DNA from: Cyprinodon diabolis
Taxonomy: Eukaryota > Chordata > Actinopteri > Cyprinodontiformes > Cyprinodontidae
DNA length: 64,000 bases
Reading direction: 5' to 3'
NCBI GenBank assembly: GCA_030533445.1
Contig: CM060068.1
Span: 37,813,510 to 37,877,509, forward strand
The notes beneath the pieces were generated by a model that worked only from the letters and a program-made list of their open reading frames with translations, was not told where the DNA came from and did no database searches. A program made the position numbers and the translations under genes. Below, piece after piece: positions 1-8,025 of this stretch. Positions within the stretch are counted from its first letter, which is position 1; each line of letters begins with the position of its first letter.

Positions 1-553
1 GATACAATGCAGGATGGATCCATGCTTTCATGTTGTAGACGCCAAATTCTGACCCTACCATCCGAATGTCGCAGCAGAAATCGAGACTCATCAGACCAGG
101 CAACGTTTTTCCAATCTCTATTGTCCAATTTCGATGAGCTTGTGCAAATTGTAGCCTCAGTTTCCTGTTCTTAGCTGAAAGGAGTGGCACCCGGTGTGGT
201 CTTCTGCTGCTGTAGCCCATCTGCCTCAAAGTTCGACGTACTGTGCATTCAGAGATGCTCTTCTGCCCACCTTGGTTGTAACGGGTGGTTATTTGAGTCA
301 CTGTTGCCCTTCTATCAGCTCGAACCAGTCTGGCCATTCTCCTCTGACCTCTGGCATCAACAAGGCATTTCCGCCCACAGAACTGCCGCTCACTGGATGT
401 TTTTTCTTTTTCGGACCATTCTCTGTAAACCCTAGAGATGGTTGTGCGTGAAAATCCCAGTAGATCAGCAGTTTCTGAAATACTCAGACCAGCCCTTATG
501 GCACCAACAATCATGCCACGTTCAAAGTCAATCAAATCACCTTTCTTCCCCAT
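1..553 (-). CDS. Tc1/mariner transposase (DD36E type), N-terminal part
   Basis: The frame opens with ATG at 553-551 ([20 protein letters not shown]) and stays open to base 1, giving 184 codons. It is collinear and in frame with the intact transposase at 43684-44724, with scattered substitutions. The visible part covers the paired-like helix-turn-helix DNA-binding domains and the first catalytic Asp in WSDESRF. The enzyme would bind the inverted repeats and catalyse cut-and-paste transposition into TA sites. No stop or frameshift is seen here, but the two later catalytic residues lie outside the window, so activity cannot be judged. Confidence 0.9.
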   Translation of the reverse strand, partial: MGKKGDLIDFERGMIVGAIRAGLSISETADLLGFSRTTISRVYREWSEKEKTSSERQFCGRKCLVDARGQRRMARLVRADRRATVTQITTRYNQGGQKSISECTVRRTLRQMGYSSRRPHRVPLLSAKNRKLRLQFAQAHRNWTIEIGKTLPGLMSLDFCCDIRMVGSEFGVYNMKAWIHPALY

Positions 554-701
554 ACTGATGCTCGGTTTGAACTGCAGGAGATTGTCTTGACCAAGTCTAC
601 ATGCCTAAATGCACTGAGTTGCCGCCATGTGATTGGATGCTTAGAAATTAAGTGTTAACGAGCAGTTGGGCAGGTGTACCTAATAAAGTGGCCGGTGAGT
701 G
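1..701 (-). mobile_element. Tc1/mariner element, copy A, cut by the window edge
   Basis: This is a second copy of the element at 43536-44756, in the opposite orientation. The terminal inverted repeat (26 bp, starting CACTCACCGGCCACTTTATT on the minus strand) lies at 676-701 and abuts a TA at 702-703, the target duplication expected of Tc1/mariner. The element reads leftward from there. The transposase start is at 553, and the rest of the gene and the other end lie outside the window. Confidence 0.93.
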
Positions 702-722
702 TATATATATATATATATATAT
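702..722. repeat. (TA)n microsatellite at the Tc1 copy A end
   Basis: About ten TA units directly follow the inverted repeat of copy A. The same arrangement occurs at the other two elements whose outer flanks are TA-rich (25083 and 43536). Confidence 0.9.
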
Positions 723-1601
723 AAAGCTTTATATGTAGTGTTCTAAAAGCACTCTGTTTAGGTGATACAGTACTACACACAAACATGTAGTCAACATAAA
801 TGCATTTGGAAATCTTAAATGGAAAGAAACTGTTCAACTTTTTGCAGAGTAAGAGAATTGTGGTAAATATTAGGAAAATACAATGAAAATAAAAAAATCT
901 AATGAGATTGTCTTTCGATGTGCTGAGATGTTTGTATTATTTATAACAGGAAAGTAATTTTTTTTTTGTGGAAAAGGAATTTGAATTTTGCTTTGCTTTT
1001 CCCTACACAGTCTCATTACCCATTGGCAAAATGTTGTAAATAGTTGTTCTCTGTTCTGCATGTCTGTGGGGTGTTGGCAACTGTTTTCAAGGCAAGTTAT
1101 ACAAGAAGTGCTCCTTCGTAACAAGCCATCCACATGACTCCTTTTTTTATGTTAGAGTTATGTGAAAAAAAATAAGATATCAACTAAATATCTGGTTCTT
1201 TCAAAAGAGATGTTCAGAAATGTATATGATATGTTTTCATCTCTCAAAAGGTGATTGAATCACAAGTTAATACTGTTTGGCAGAATTAGGCACTGTTTGT
1301 AACCATTGGCTGTTATCAGCTGTGAAGTGGGTTTTGTTTTTTTAGCACCTTTTTCTAAAGTCATCCTGCAGGATCTCTATGAGATAAAGAGCTTTAACTT
1401 CCATCGAGACTTTTCATTCAACACTCAGCCAGTCTTTGGTGGATTTGTTGGTATGTTCTCTGGTCTGTTCTCTCTTCAGTTATCTTCTGAAACATGGTAG
1501 GATTCATTGTGTGCTCTTTGTCGGTCAGCTGGTCAGGTTGGGCTGGATTGAAGCATCCCTATACCACGGTATTTACACCTCCATGCTTCACAGCTAGTAT
1601 G

Positions 1602-1678
1602 ATATTGTAGAATCTACAATATACAAACCATGATTTGGTACAAACCATCTACAATGTAGATGGTTTGTACCAAATCAT
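1602..1678. repeat. Two adjacent near-perfect palindromes
   Basis: Bases 1602-1611 and 1613-1622 are reverse complements around one base. Bases 1630-1653 and 1655-1678 are reverse complements (24-bp arms beginning ATGATTTGGTACAAACCATC) around a single central base. Both could extrude hairpins with almost no loop. No transposon ends are recognised, so a local template-switch origin is the simplest reading. Confidence 0.85.
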
Positions 1679-1750
1679 CTGAAGTAAGTCATGATCTCGT
1701 GTTTTTTTGTTTTCTTTTCTTTTCTTTTTTTAGATCTGTTTTTATTTGAT

Positions 1751-1833
1751 CTGTAGGTCCCAGTCAAGTAAGATCTAACTGCATCATCAACCCAGCATGC
1801 ACTGCAATAGGGAAGAAATGGCAACCTCCATGG
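1751..1833 (+). repeat. Dispersed repeat, copy 1
   Basis: The segment from CTGTAGGTCCCAG to ACCTCCATGG matches 39806-39887 with a few substitutions and small indels; shared blocks include GCATCATCAAC and ACCTCCATGG. The family is not recognised. In copy 2 a hAT element lies about 85 bp further on, next to a sequence resembling the one here at 2110-2126. Confidence 0.6.
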
Positions 1834-2572
1834 GTAAAAAATATAAAATATGATAAACAGTTTATTAACTAATTATACTTTTCACTATCAAAAATGGCAA
1901 TTTCCAAGCTAAAAGGAAAATAACTACAAATATAGACTAATGTGTTCGACTAGTCATGGATCCCTTAAAAAAAAAAAACTTAAATGTATAGCAGAGGATG
2001 TTCTTTTTCCGAGTGGATCATCTAAATAAGTGGTCCTCCTAGTTGTCAACTATTCTGGTGATATGTTTAGATAATGCCGTCCTACGTTCTCGTCCCATTT
2101 TCTCTTACCCGTTGTGAGTCTGATATAGTGGAAAAATTTCAAATCTTCTTTTGGAAAGTAAGCTTGTATGAGCGATGCAAACAGCAACTTTTAAACAGAG
2201 CATGCAAGGGGAGAAATGGGCTCGTGCACGCTCTCACACGCATTTAATAGGCGCTCCCTCAGGAGTGGGTACAGGGTTGTGCATGTGCATTTGTTGTTGA
2301 GTGGAGAAGGTGGGTCTTTTCAAAAATTCGCAAAAATCCAATATTATACCTTTATATTTAACAAACAAAAAAATCTGTACTTTAAATAGACCTAAATTCT
2401 ATATTGGATGGTAACCACCTTTGCAGGGATATGAAAGTTTATACAACATCGCTATCGTAAAATATCATTTGGATGCAACATTTTAAAGGATAGAATATAC
2501 GGATGAATATATGGATGAAAATTCTCCTCCTATGTAGCATATTTGGCTAGTTGGATAGACTATAAATGTCAT

Positions 2573-3055
2573 GTTACTAACGCTGTTACCTTTTTTGAAT
2601 AACGAGTAATCTAACTAATTACTTTGACTGTAACTATAACACAGTTACCATTGCAGACACCCCGTTACTGCGCGTTACTCAGGTCGCACAATGAACCTTT
2701 TTTTCATGCTAGGATGAGAATGGCTGATGTATAGTGAGATTCCGTCTGTCAGGACCTTGGTAGGTTGGTGTTTCTCCTGGCGGGTGTTAACGTACAGCAC
2801 ACACAGAGAGATGGAGAGTGGGGATGACTCCAGCAGCAAAACAGCATTTTCCACATGGAAATACCGGTGTTACGTCGAGCTGCGTTTCCCCATCACATAC
2901 GGTTTCCCCTGCATCTCCGCACAGTGCAGGCGGCACGATTCACCGCGCAAGCGAAAGGAAATGCACATGCTCACTAAAGGCTTGCAACAGTCGCCCTGTG
3001 CTCGCGCCACAGGAGAACTATGGAGAGCGTGAACAATCAAATTATAGCCTATATG
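2573..3055. mobile_element. hAT-like element, left fragment, upstream of the gypsy insertion
   Basis: The stretch starts with clusters of GTTACT/AGTAAC-type motifs (GTTACTAACGCTGTTACC, then AACGAGTAATCTAACTAATT) typical of the terminal regions of teleost non-autonomous hAT elements. It continues to the gypsy insertion at 3056. The matching right end lies at 22790-23360. The outermost left terminus is not clear and may be lost. The open frames here (2727-3138) do not resemble a known protein. Confidence 0.45.
3051..3055. other. Gypsy target-site duplication, left copy
   Basis: ATATG lies immediately before the 5' LTR and is repeated at 22785-22789 immediately after the 3' LTR. A 5-bp duplication is normal for Ty3/gypsy integrases. 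Confidence 0.9.
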
Positions 3056-3230
3056 TGTTGGGATCTGGAGCTGTACCACCTTCCTCCAGCAGAGTGCGCC
3101 GTGGTTCTCCAAGGGCTGGAGTCTTCCAGCACACCTGAGGCGCATCTCCTCATCAGAGACCTGCCCTATATAACCAGCTGCCAGACCTTGCTTCGACGCC
3201 GCAGTGTTGACCTAGTTTGGTTAGCGACCT
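3056..3230 (+). repeat. Gypsy 5' LTR, first part
   Basis: Matches the start of the 3' LTR (22074-22248) with two substitutions. It contains a TATATAA box near 3170. It is interrupted by the retrovirus after ACCT (3227-3230) and resumes at 17138 with a second ACCT. Removing one ACCT gives 711 bp, the same as the 3' LTR. Confidence 0.95.
3227..3230. other. ERV target-site duplication, left copy
   Basis: ACCT lies before the retroviral LTR and recurs at 17138-17141 after it. The uninterrupted gypsy 3' LTR has a single ACCT at this place (near 22245-22248), which proves the 4-bp duplication. Four base pairs is the spacing of gammaretrovirus-like integrases. Confidence 0.95.
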
Positions 3231-3857
3231 TGTAGTGTATTATTTGTCATAAATGATTAGAATAAAACAAGAATTAAAAGTTTTAAATGATTAAAGAGAG
3301 TTGTGTTCATGAATACATTTATGTAGGCCAAGAGGAGAAAAACAGAGCAATGAGTGTGTGTAACTGCTGCACCTGACTGTAAGAGGAAGAAAAGCACACT
3401 CATCTGCTGGAAAGCACAGGATTAAGGCCCTTAGTGATAAGAAAAAGCACCCTCATAAAAATGAAGTATTTGACATATCAAGGTTAACCAGCTCAGCAAA
3501 ATTTGGCCATACAACTTGTGATAAATAGAGTTGTTATTTTCAAGGCACAATGTGCAGTACTGATCCCAGAAGGGGTGATGCTTTGACTGAGACACAAAGA
3601 GGAACACTAGGCCAGACTGACATGGCTTAAAGTAGGGAAAGGATAAGTTTCAACATGTTTGTGATTAAACTGTCATAAGTTTCTGATTTAAGTGCACTAA
3701 ATGTCATCATGATTTGCAAAGAAATGTCACAATGACCTGTAACAAAGACTGTTGATTAAATATATAAAAAATATGCTGTCAAAGGGATTTTCCACCGGTA
3801 AGATAAAAATAATTGGTTTTACCCGAAGAAAAAGTACCTAGAATAGTGAAAAAAGGA

Positions 3858-3903
3858 GGGGGCCTGTAGGAGGAGCTAACAGGCCCCATGAAATGTATAA
3901 AAG
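3858..3903 (+). promoter_or_regulatory. ERV LTR core promoter with upstream hairpin
   Basis: TATAAAAG at 3896-3903 is a good TATA box. Just upstream, GGGGCCTGT (3859-3867) and ACAGGCCCC (3879-3887) form a 9-bp inverted repeat around an 11-base loop. The same pair is in the 3' LTR 13,022 bp downstream. The hairpin may be a factor-binding palindrome; its role is unknown. Confidence 0.75.
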
Positions 3904-3972
3904 AGGGCCATTTTCATTATTTGTTCAGTTGCACGCCGGCGGTCAACTCGTGTGTGATTCTTTGTATGTTGC

Positions 3973-3978
3973 AATAAA
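3973..3978 (+). terminator. ERV LTR polyadenylation signal
   Basis: AATAAA about 70 bp after the TATA box, with the equivalent copy at 16995-17000 in the 3' LTR where it would end the viral transcript. Confidence 0.75.
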
Positions 3979-4119
3979 TTGCATTGGACCTGGACTTCAG
4001 CTGCTTCTGCCTGATTTTTGGATCATTGTTTGCAATTTTTCTGCCTTTTAAAGACTTTGAATTTTTACAAAAACTTAGCTCTAATTTTAAGTCGCTGAGG
4101 AGATTTCCAACGACAGAAT

Positions 4120-4138
4120 TGGCGGAGCCAGCCAGGAG
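4120..4138 (+). other. ERV primer-binding site, tRNA-Arg type
   Basis: TGGCGGAGCCAGCCAGGAG begins four bases after the LTR. Recalled vertebrate tRNA-Arg(ACG) has a 3' end whose complement is TGGCGAGCCAGCCAGGAG, so the site matches except for one extra G after TGGCG. tRNA-Arg priming is unusual and is known for snakehead retrovirus. The match rests on memory of the tRNA sequence. Confidence 0.7.
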
Positions 4139-5538
4139 AAAAGCAAAAAGGGGACGTCGGACGATCTGCAGGCACCAGCTGGAAGGCGTGGAACCCCCAA
4201 ACGGGCCCAGAAATTCACCGGTTAAAGGTGAGCTAATTTGTTATAATTTTCTAAATTAGTGGGGAACCAGCCTCCGGCGACTGCTTGTGGGTGTCAGGCG
4301 TCACAAAGCTTTTCTAAAAGAACCTAGTTTTCCAAATTTAATAAAGTAATTTCCAAATTTGATAAGAATTTATATAAGAATATATAAAGGCAGACTAAGC
4401 TAAGGAAGGGTCCAGGTATGTATGAGTATATGTGAATGCATAGCTTTAACTGTTATTAATGCTTGTATTATTCTGCATTTGATCTGTTTTGTGTTTGAAT
4501 TATTTTGTGAATAAGTTAAGCTTAACACGTGTTGTTCTGAGCGGATGATTGGTAAAGGGACAGATTGGTCAAAGCGTTTTGACATAGTCTGTGGAAGCCA
4601 TAAAATCCGGAACCAATAGTGTACGCGTGTTACGTGAGGGTATCAGTGACTAAGGTAGTCAGGGTGCTCCACGAGAAGGCTTAAGTAGTCTTAAGGTAAA
4701 AGGTATTGTGCCACTGTAGGGAAACAGTGAGGAAAAGGTATTGAGAGGCTAAGCGATAGCCAGGCTAAGGGATAGCCAGAATATTACCGATTAAGCGATA
4801 ATCGGAGAATAGTACCGCTCGACCAACCGGAGGACGTCTATGCATTTCCAGTTATCTGGGTGTAGCCGGGGGCAGCAGGGAAAAACGTATGTGCCACTGT
4901 AGGAAACAGTGAGGAAGAGTAAAAGTGCACTGTAGATATATATATATATATATAATCATTTGCTTTGTGTGTCTTGGCTAATGTGTTTTGTGTGTCTTAG
5001 TTAATGTGGAGAGTGAAAGAGTTAAGTAACTAAGGGGGAATAAGGGGTAAATAAAGATAATAATAGTAAAGGTTATAATAGTAATAAAACTTAAAGTATA
5101 ATAATAAGTTGATAGAAAATAATTAATTACTAAGTATAATTGAAAAAGAATAACCTGAAAATTAAATAAGGATTGGAAAACAGAATTGGTAATTTAAAAA
5201 CACAGAATTAAGAGAATAAAATAAAATAACAAAGTCCCAAAATAAGATTGACTAAGGTTGCAAACAGTATAAGATAAAAATATTATAAACATATATCATT
5301 ACAAGTTATTGTATTTATATAAAATAAATTATAAGATATTAATAATTAGTGAAAGTGCAAAATAATATTGTTAAATCTGTTCTTTTGAAGATCCTAATAC
5401 AAATTGTGGGAATCTAAAAATTAAGAAAACACGATCTGTATTGGAAAGAGCAGAACCAGTTACATAAAAATTAATCAAAGACTATAAAGGATAAGCAAAT
5501 AAGCACAGACCCTAAAGGTTAAGTGATTGCTGATTGCC
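4139..5538 (+). other. ERV 5' leader (packaging and splice-donor region)
   Basis: A 1.4-kb leader, very A-rich near its 3' end. AAAG followed by GTGAGC at 4228 is a good candidate splice donor for env and downstream mRNAs. A segment at 4703-4740 is repeated in altered form at 4887-4921 (shared core GTGCCACTGTAGG, then AAACAGTGAGGAA). GATAGCCAG occurs twice near 4756-4780, and a short (TA)n lies near 4937-4953. No long open frame is present. Packaging and dimerisation signals are expected here but cannot be pinpointed. Confidence 0.6.
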
Positions 5539-7983
5539 ATGGGAACTAATGAGAGCAAACAGACCGAGGGGGTAACGCCTGCCAAACTGGTAATAATGAC
5601 ACACCCCTCCAATAAGCGCAAAATTCAAAAATGCATGACAGAATGGCATAAGATGACATCTGGAAAAAATCGTTGGCCTAAAGAGGGCAGCTTTGATCCT
5701 TCATGCTGTGACGAGGTTGAAGAACAATTAAGAAATAAGGAAAAAAGGCGTGACCGAGTGCATTTGCATAAGAAACAGAAACATGCTGAACAGAGAGATA
5801 TCCTGAGATATTTTAAAGTTGAACATCAAAAGAGCCCAACAGCCCCTGACTACACTGATCATAAGCCACCACCCTATCGCCCTAGCATAGCAGGCCAGTA
5901 CCCAGTAGTAGTAGAATCAGGGAGCAAGGGAAAGATTACTGGACAACTTAAATTAGTATTAGAAGAGGAAGAGGAAGAAATAGAAATAACAGAAGAAGAA
6001 ATAAACAACACACCACAGACAGAGTGTAAATACCGTGATGAAGAAGACGATTGGGAGAGAACCCCAGAAGTAAGGAGAAAAGCTCCCCATAGTCGCTCCC
6101 TACCCCCAGCACGTCGCAGGCATTCACCATATCAAAGAGGCCCCATAAGCCACTCAGAACCCAGGACCAAGTCATCGTTGAAAAAATCAGCAAAACACTC
6201 AGAGCCTGTGATCAAGCTAGTCTTGGATGAATCGCCAGAACTAATGGAACAAATAAACCAGGAGGTGGTGGAGCTGACGGAAGAATATGTAAAACTCATA
6301 GCGAAGGAGGAAAAATTGGAAAAAGAAGTACAAAGGAAACGACTAAAACATTTGAAAGAAAAATTGAAAAAATTTGAGGAAGTATTAGAAAAACAGAAAA
6401 GGATGGAAGCAGAGCAGCTCATACAACAGGCCCGAAATGACGCCCCAGATCAGGCAAATCCATGGACTAAGGCCTTGATTGAAGAAGCTAAAATAAAAGA
6501 GGGAGAGGAGAGAAGACGCGAGGAGGAAGTCTTCATAGAGAGTGAGGAGACCGACTGGTTGCATGATGGAATGGAAGAAGAAGGCTCAGACATGCCACTG
6601 TCAACAGACCCATGCCATAAGGGGTTAAAGGAGAAAGACAGACCAGTGACCAAAGAACGGGAGCCACTCACAGCTGAATGTGAAGTGGACCTGCAAATAG
6701 AAAAAAGCGGCCCTCACTCAATGATGACCAGGTACCAAGCACGACAGCAGAAGACAGAGACAGACCAAAAAAAGGCCTTTATGGCTCCCCTGCTGTCTAA
6801 AGGACCTCAAGAAGACAGATATGTGCCATGGTCATTTATGGACATGATCACACTTGCTGGAAGGCTGACCCCTTTGGCAGATGGTGCTGACAGGTGGATA
6901 GAAAAGCTGGAAGAAATCACTGGAGGCATCAATCTGGCAGCTGGAGACATCAAGGCACTGCTGATTAAGACAGCAGGACACTCAGCAGCCAGAGAGGTGT
7001 TTGACGAAGCCAAGCTTCCAAGGGTCATGACCTCACACCAGTATGACAAGATACCATTCAACAACATAAGGCCTGAAGTGTGGGCAGCCTTGAGGAATAA
7101 ATTCCCCACCTGCAGTGACCCAACTAAGCTGAGACAAGAATGCCTAAAGGATGATGAAAGCCCCGCCCAGTTTCTGCACAGGTTCCAACAGAAATGGAAA
7201 ACAGAGACTGGAAGTGATGGGAGTGAACTGAAAACATCTGGCCCCTTGTTCAGAACCTACATCAGAGAGGCCATGCCCAAAGAAGTACAAGCCAAACTGG
7301 ATGGAGTTGTGGGACTCATGAAGATGGAGTGGCCTCTGTTCTCCGAGCATGTTATCCACTATGTGAACATGCATCGGGCCGAAAAACGGGCCTTTGAGGA
7401 CCAGAGCAAGATGCTGGCCACCAAGTTAACCCAGCTGCAGATCGGAGAGTTGTCCAAGGCTAAAAAGGAAAAAGAGAGACCCAAACACCAAGCAGCACTA
7501 ACTGTGGCAGCCACACCCTCAACTGAGAGTACACCAACAGGGGAGGCAGTGGTACAAGCACCAGTAGTGTCTCCTGTCATCCCTCCGCCCACACAGCAAA
7601 TGCAATATTCAGCAGCACCACCTGTGGGAGGAGCCCAGCCACAGCAGACCCAACCTCAACCAGTTCCTCCTATTCATGTGCATCTAAACCAAGGAGGAGG
7701 TCCCCAACAAGCAACGTTTGGAAGGGGACGAGGGGGGCCACCCATGAGGGGAAGATGGAGGGGACCACAAGGAGCCCCAAGAAGGCCCCCTCAAGGCCAA
7801 TACCAGCAGATGCCTCAAGCAGGTCCAGACATGGGACAACAGCGAGGGAGACTGCAATGCTGGGGATGTGGACAAGTTGGACACATGCAAAGAGATTGCC
7901 CCACTAGCCCATGGATGGGACCTCAGCCCCCTACTGCTGGACCAGCCACCTATGGAACGGGACAAGACATATACTGGCTATAG
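5539..7983 (+). CDS. gag: ERV Gag polyprotein
   Basis: 814 residues, starting MGTNES: Gly2 is a likely myristoylation site, supporting this ATG over upstream non-ATG codons. Residues 110-113 are PPPY, a late-budding motif that recruits Nedd4-family ligases. A charged Glu/Lys-rich stretch at about 235-310 should form a coiled coil. The capsid region, about 430-640, contains a block (QECLKDDESPAQFLHRFQQK) in the position of the major homology region. An RGG-rich segment precedes a single CCHC zinc knuckle at about 774-787 (CWGCGQVGHMQRDC), the nucleocapsid. The frame ends at UAG 7981-7983, with pro-pol continuing in the same frame. At 814 residues it is longer than a typical gammaretroviral Gag. 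No break is seen. Confidence 0.95.
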   Translation: MGTNESKQTEGVTPAKLVIMTHPSNKRKIQKCMTEWHKMTSGKNRWPKEGSFDPSCCDEVEEQLRNKEKRRDRVHLHKKQKHAEQRDILRYFKVEHQKSPTAPDYTDHKPPPYRPSIAGQYPVVVESGSKGKITGQLKLVLEEEEEEIEITEEEINNTPQTECKYRDEEDDWERTPEVRRKAPHSRSLPPARRRHSPYQRGPISHSEPRTKSSLKKSAKHSEPVIKLVLDESPELMEQINQEVVELTEEYVKLIAKEEKLEKEVQRKRLKHLKEKLKKFEEVLEKQKRMEAEQLIQQARNDAPDQANPWTKALIEEAKIKEGEERRREEEVFIESEETDWLHDGMEEEGSDMPLSTDPCHKGLKEKDRPVTKEREPLTAECEVDLQIEKSGPHSMMTRYQARQQKTETDQKKAFMAPLLSKGPQEDRYVPWSFMDMITLAGRLTPLADGADRWIEKLEEITGGINLAAGDIKALLIKTAGHSAAREVFDEAKLPRVMTSHQYDKIPFNNIRPEVWAALRNKFPTCSDPTKLRQECLKDDESPAQFLHRFQQKWKTETGSDGSELKTSGPLFRTYIREAMPKEVQAKLDGVVGLMKMEWPLFSEHVIHYVNMHRAEKRAFEDQSKMLATKLTQLQIGELSKAKKEKERPKHQAALTVAATPSTESTPTGEAVVQAPVVSPVIPPPTQQMQYSAAPPVGGAQPQQTQPQPVPPIHVHLNQGGGPQQATFGRGRGGPPMRGRWRGPQGAPRRPPQGQYQQMPQAGPDMGQQRGRLQCWGCGQVGHMQRDCPTSPWMGPQPPTAGPATYGTGQDIYWL

Positions 7984-8025
7984 GGGTGCCCAGAGAAACC
8001 TGATGGAGAGGCCATTCTACCTGTA
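7981..8025 (+). promoter_or_regulatory. Gag stop codon with likely UAG readthrough
   Basis: The gag UAG is followed by GGGGUG and then by open sequence in the same frame for over 4.6 kb. Gammaretroviruses and the epsilonretrovirus walleye dermal sarcoma virus express Gag-Pol by suppressing exactly such a UAG, helped in murine leukaemia virus by a following pseudoknot. A pseudoknot here has not been demonstrated. There is no in-frame ATG until 8092, inside protease, so readthrough is the plausible route. Confidence 0.8.

Larger units (their letters stand above)
723..2572. other. Non-coding DNA, no gene recognised
   Basis: AT-rich sequence with frequent stops in all frames. The short open frames (for example 870-1133 minus and 1306-1500 plus) resemble nothing I know and lack supporting signals. 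The stretch contains two palindromes at 1602-1678 and a dispersed repeat at 1751-1833, listed separately. Confidence 0.6.
3231..4115 (+). repeat. ERV 5' LTR
   Basis: 885 bp, starting TGTAGTGTATT and ending CAACGACA, so it has the canonical TG...CA ends. I found no difference from the 3' LTR (16253-17137) on reading the two side by side. TATAAAAG at 3896-3903 and AATAAA at 3973-3978 place U3 at about 660-690 bp, with a short R and a U5 of about 120 bp. Confidence 0.97.

Noticed and set aside
184..451. Two plus-strand frames opposite Tc1 copy A, repeated at 43786-44053 on the minus strand
   Set aside because: They are antisense shadows of the conserved transposase gene; their repetition only reflects the two element copies.
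2727..3145. Overlapping open frames on both strands before the gypsy LTR
   Set aside because: They lie in hAT-like repeat sequence, run into the LTR and resemble no known protein.
3984..4259. A 91-codon frame across the ERV R/U5 region and primer site
   Set aside because: It starts at a non-ATG codon, crosses the primer-binding site and the likely splice donor, and has no recognisable product.
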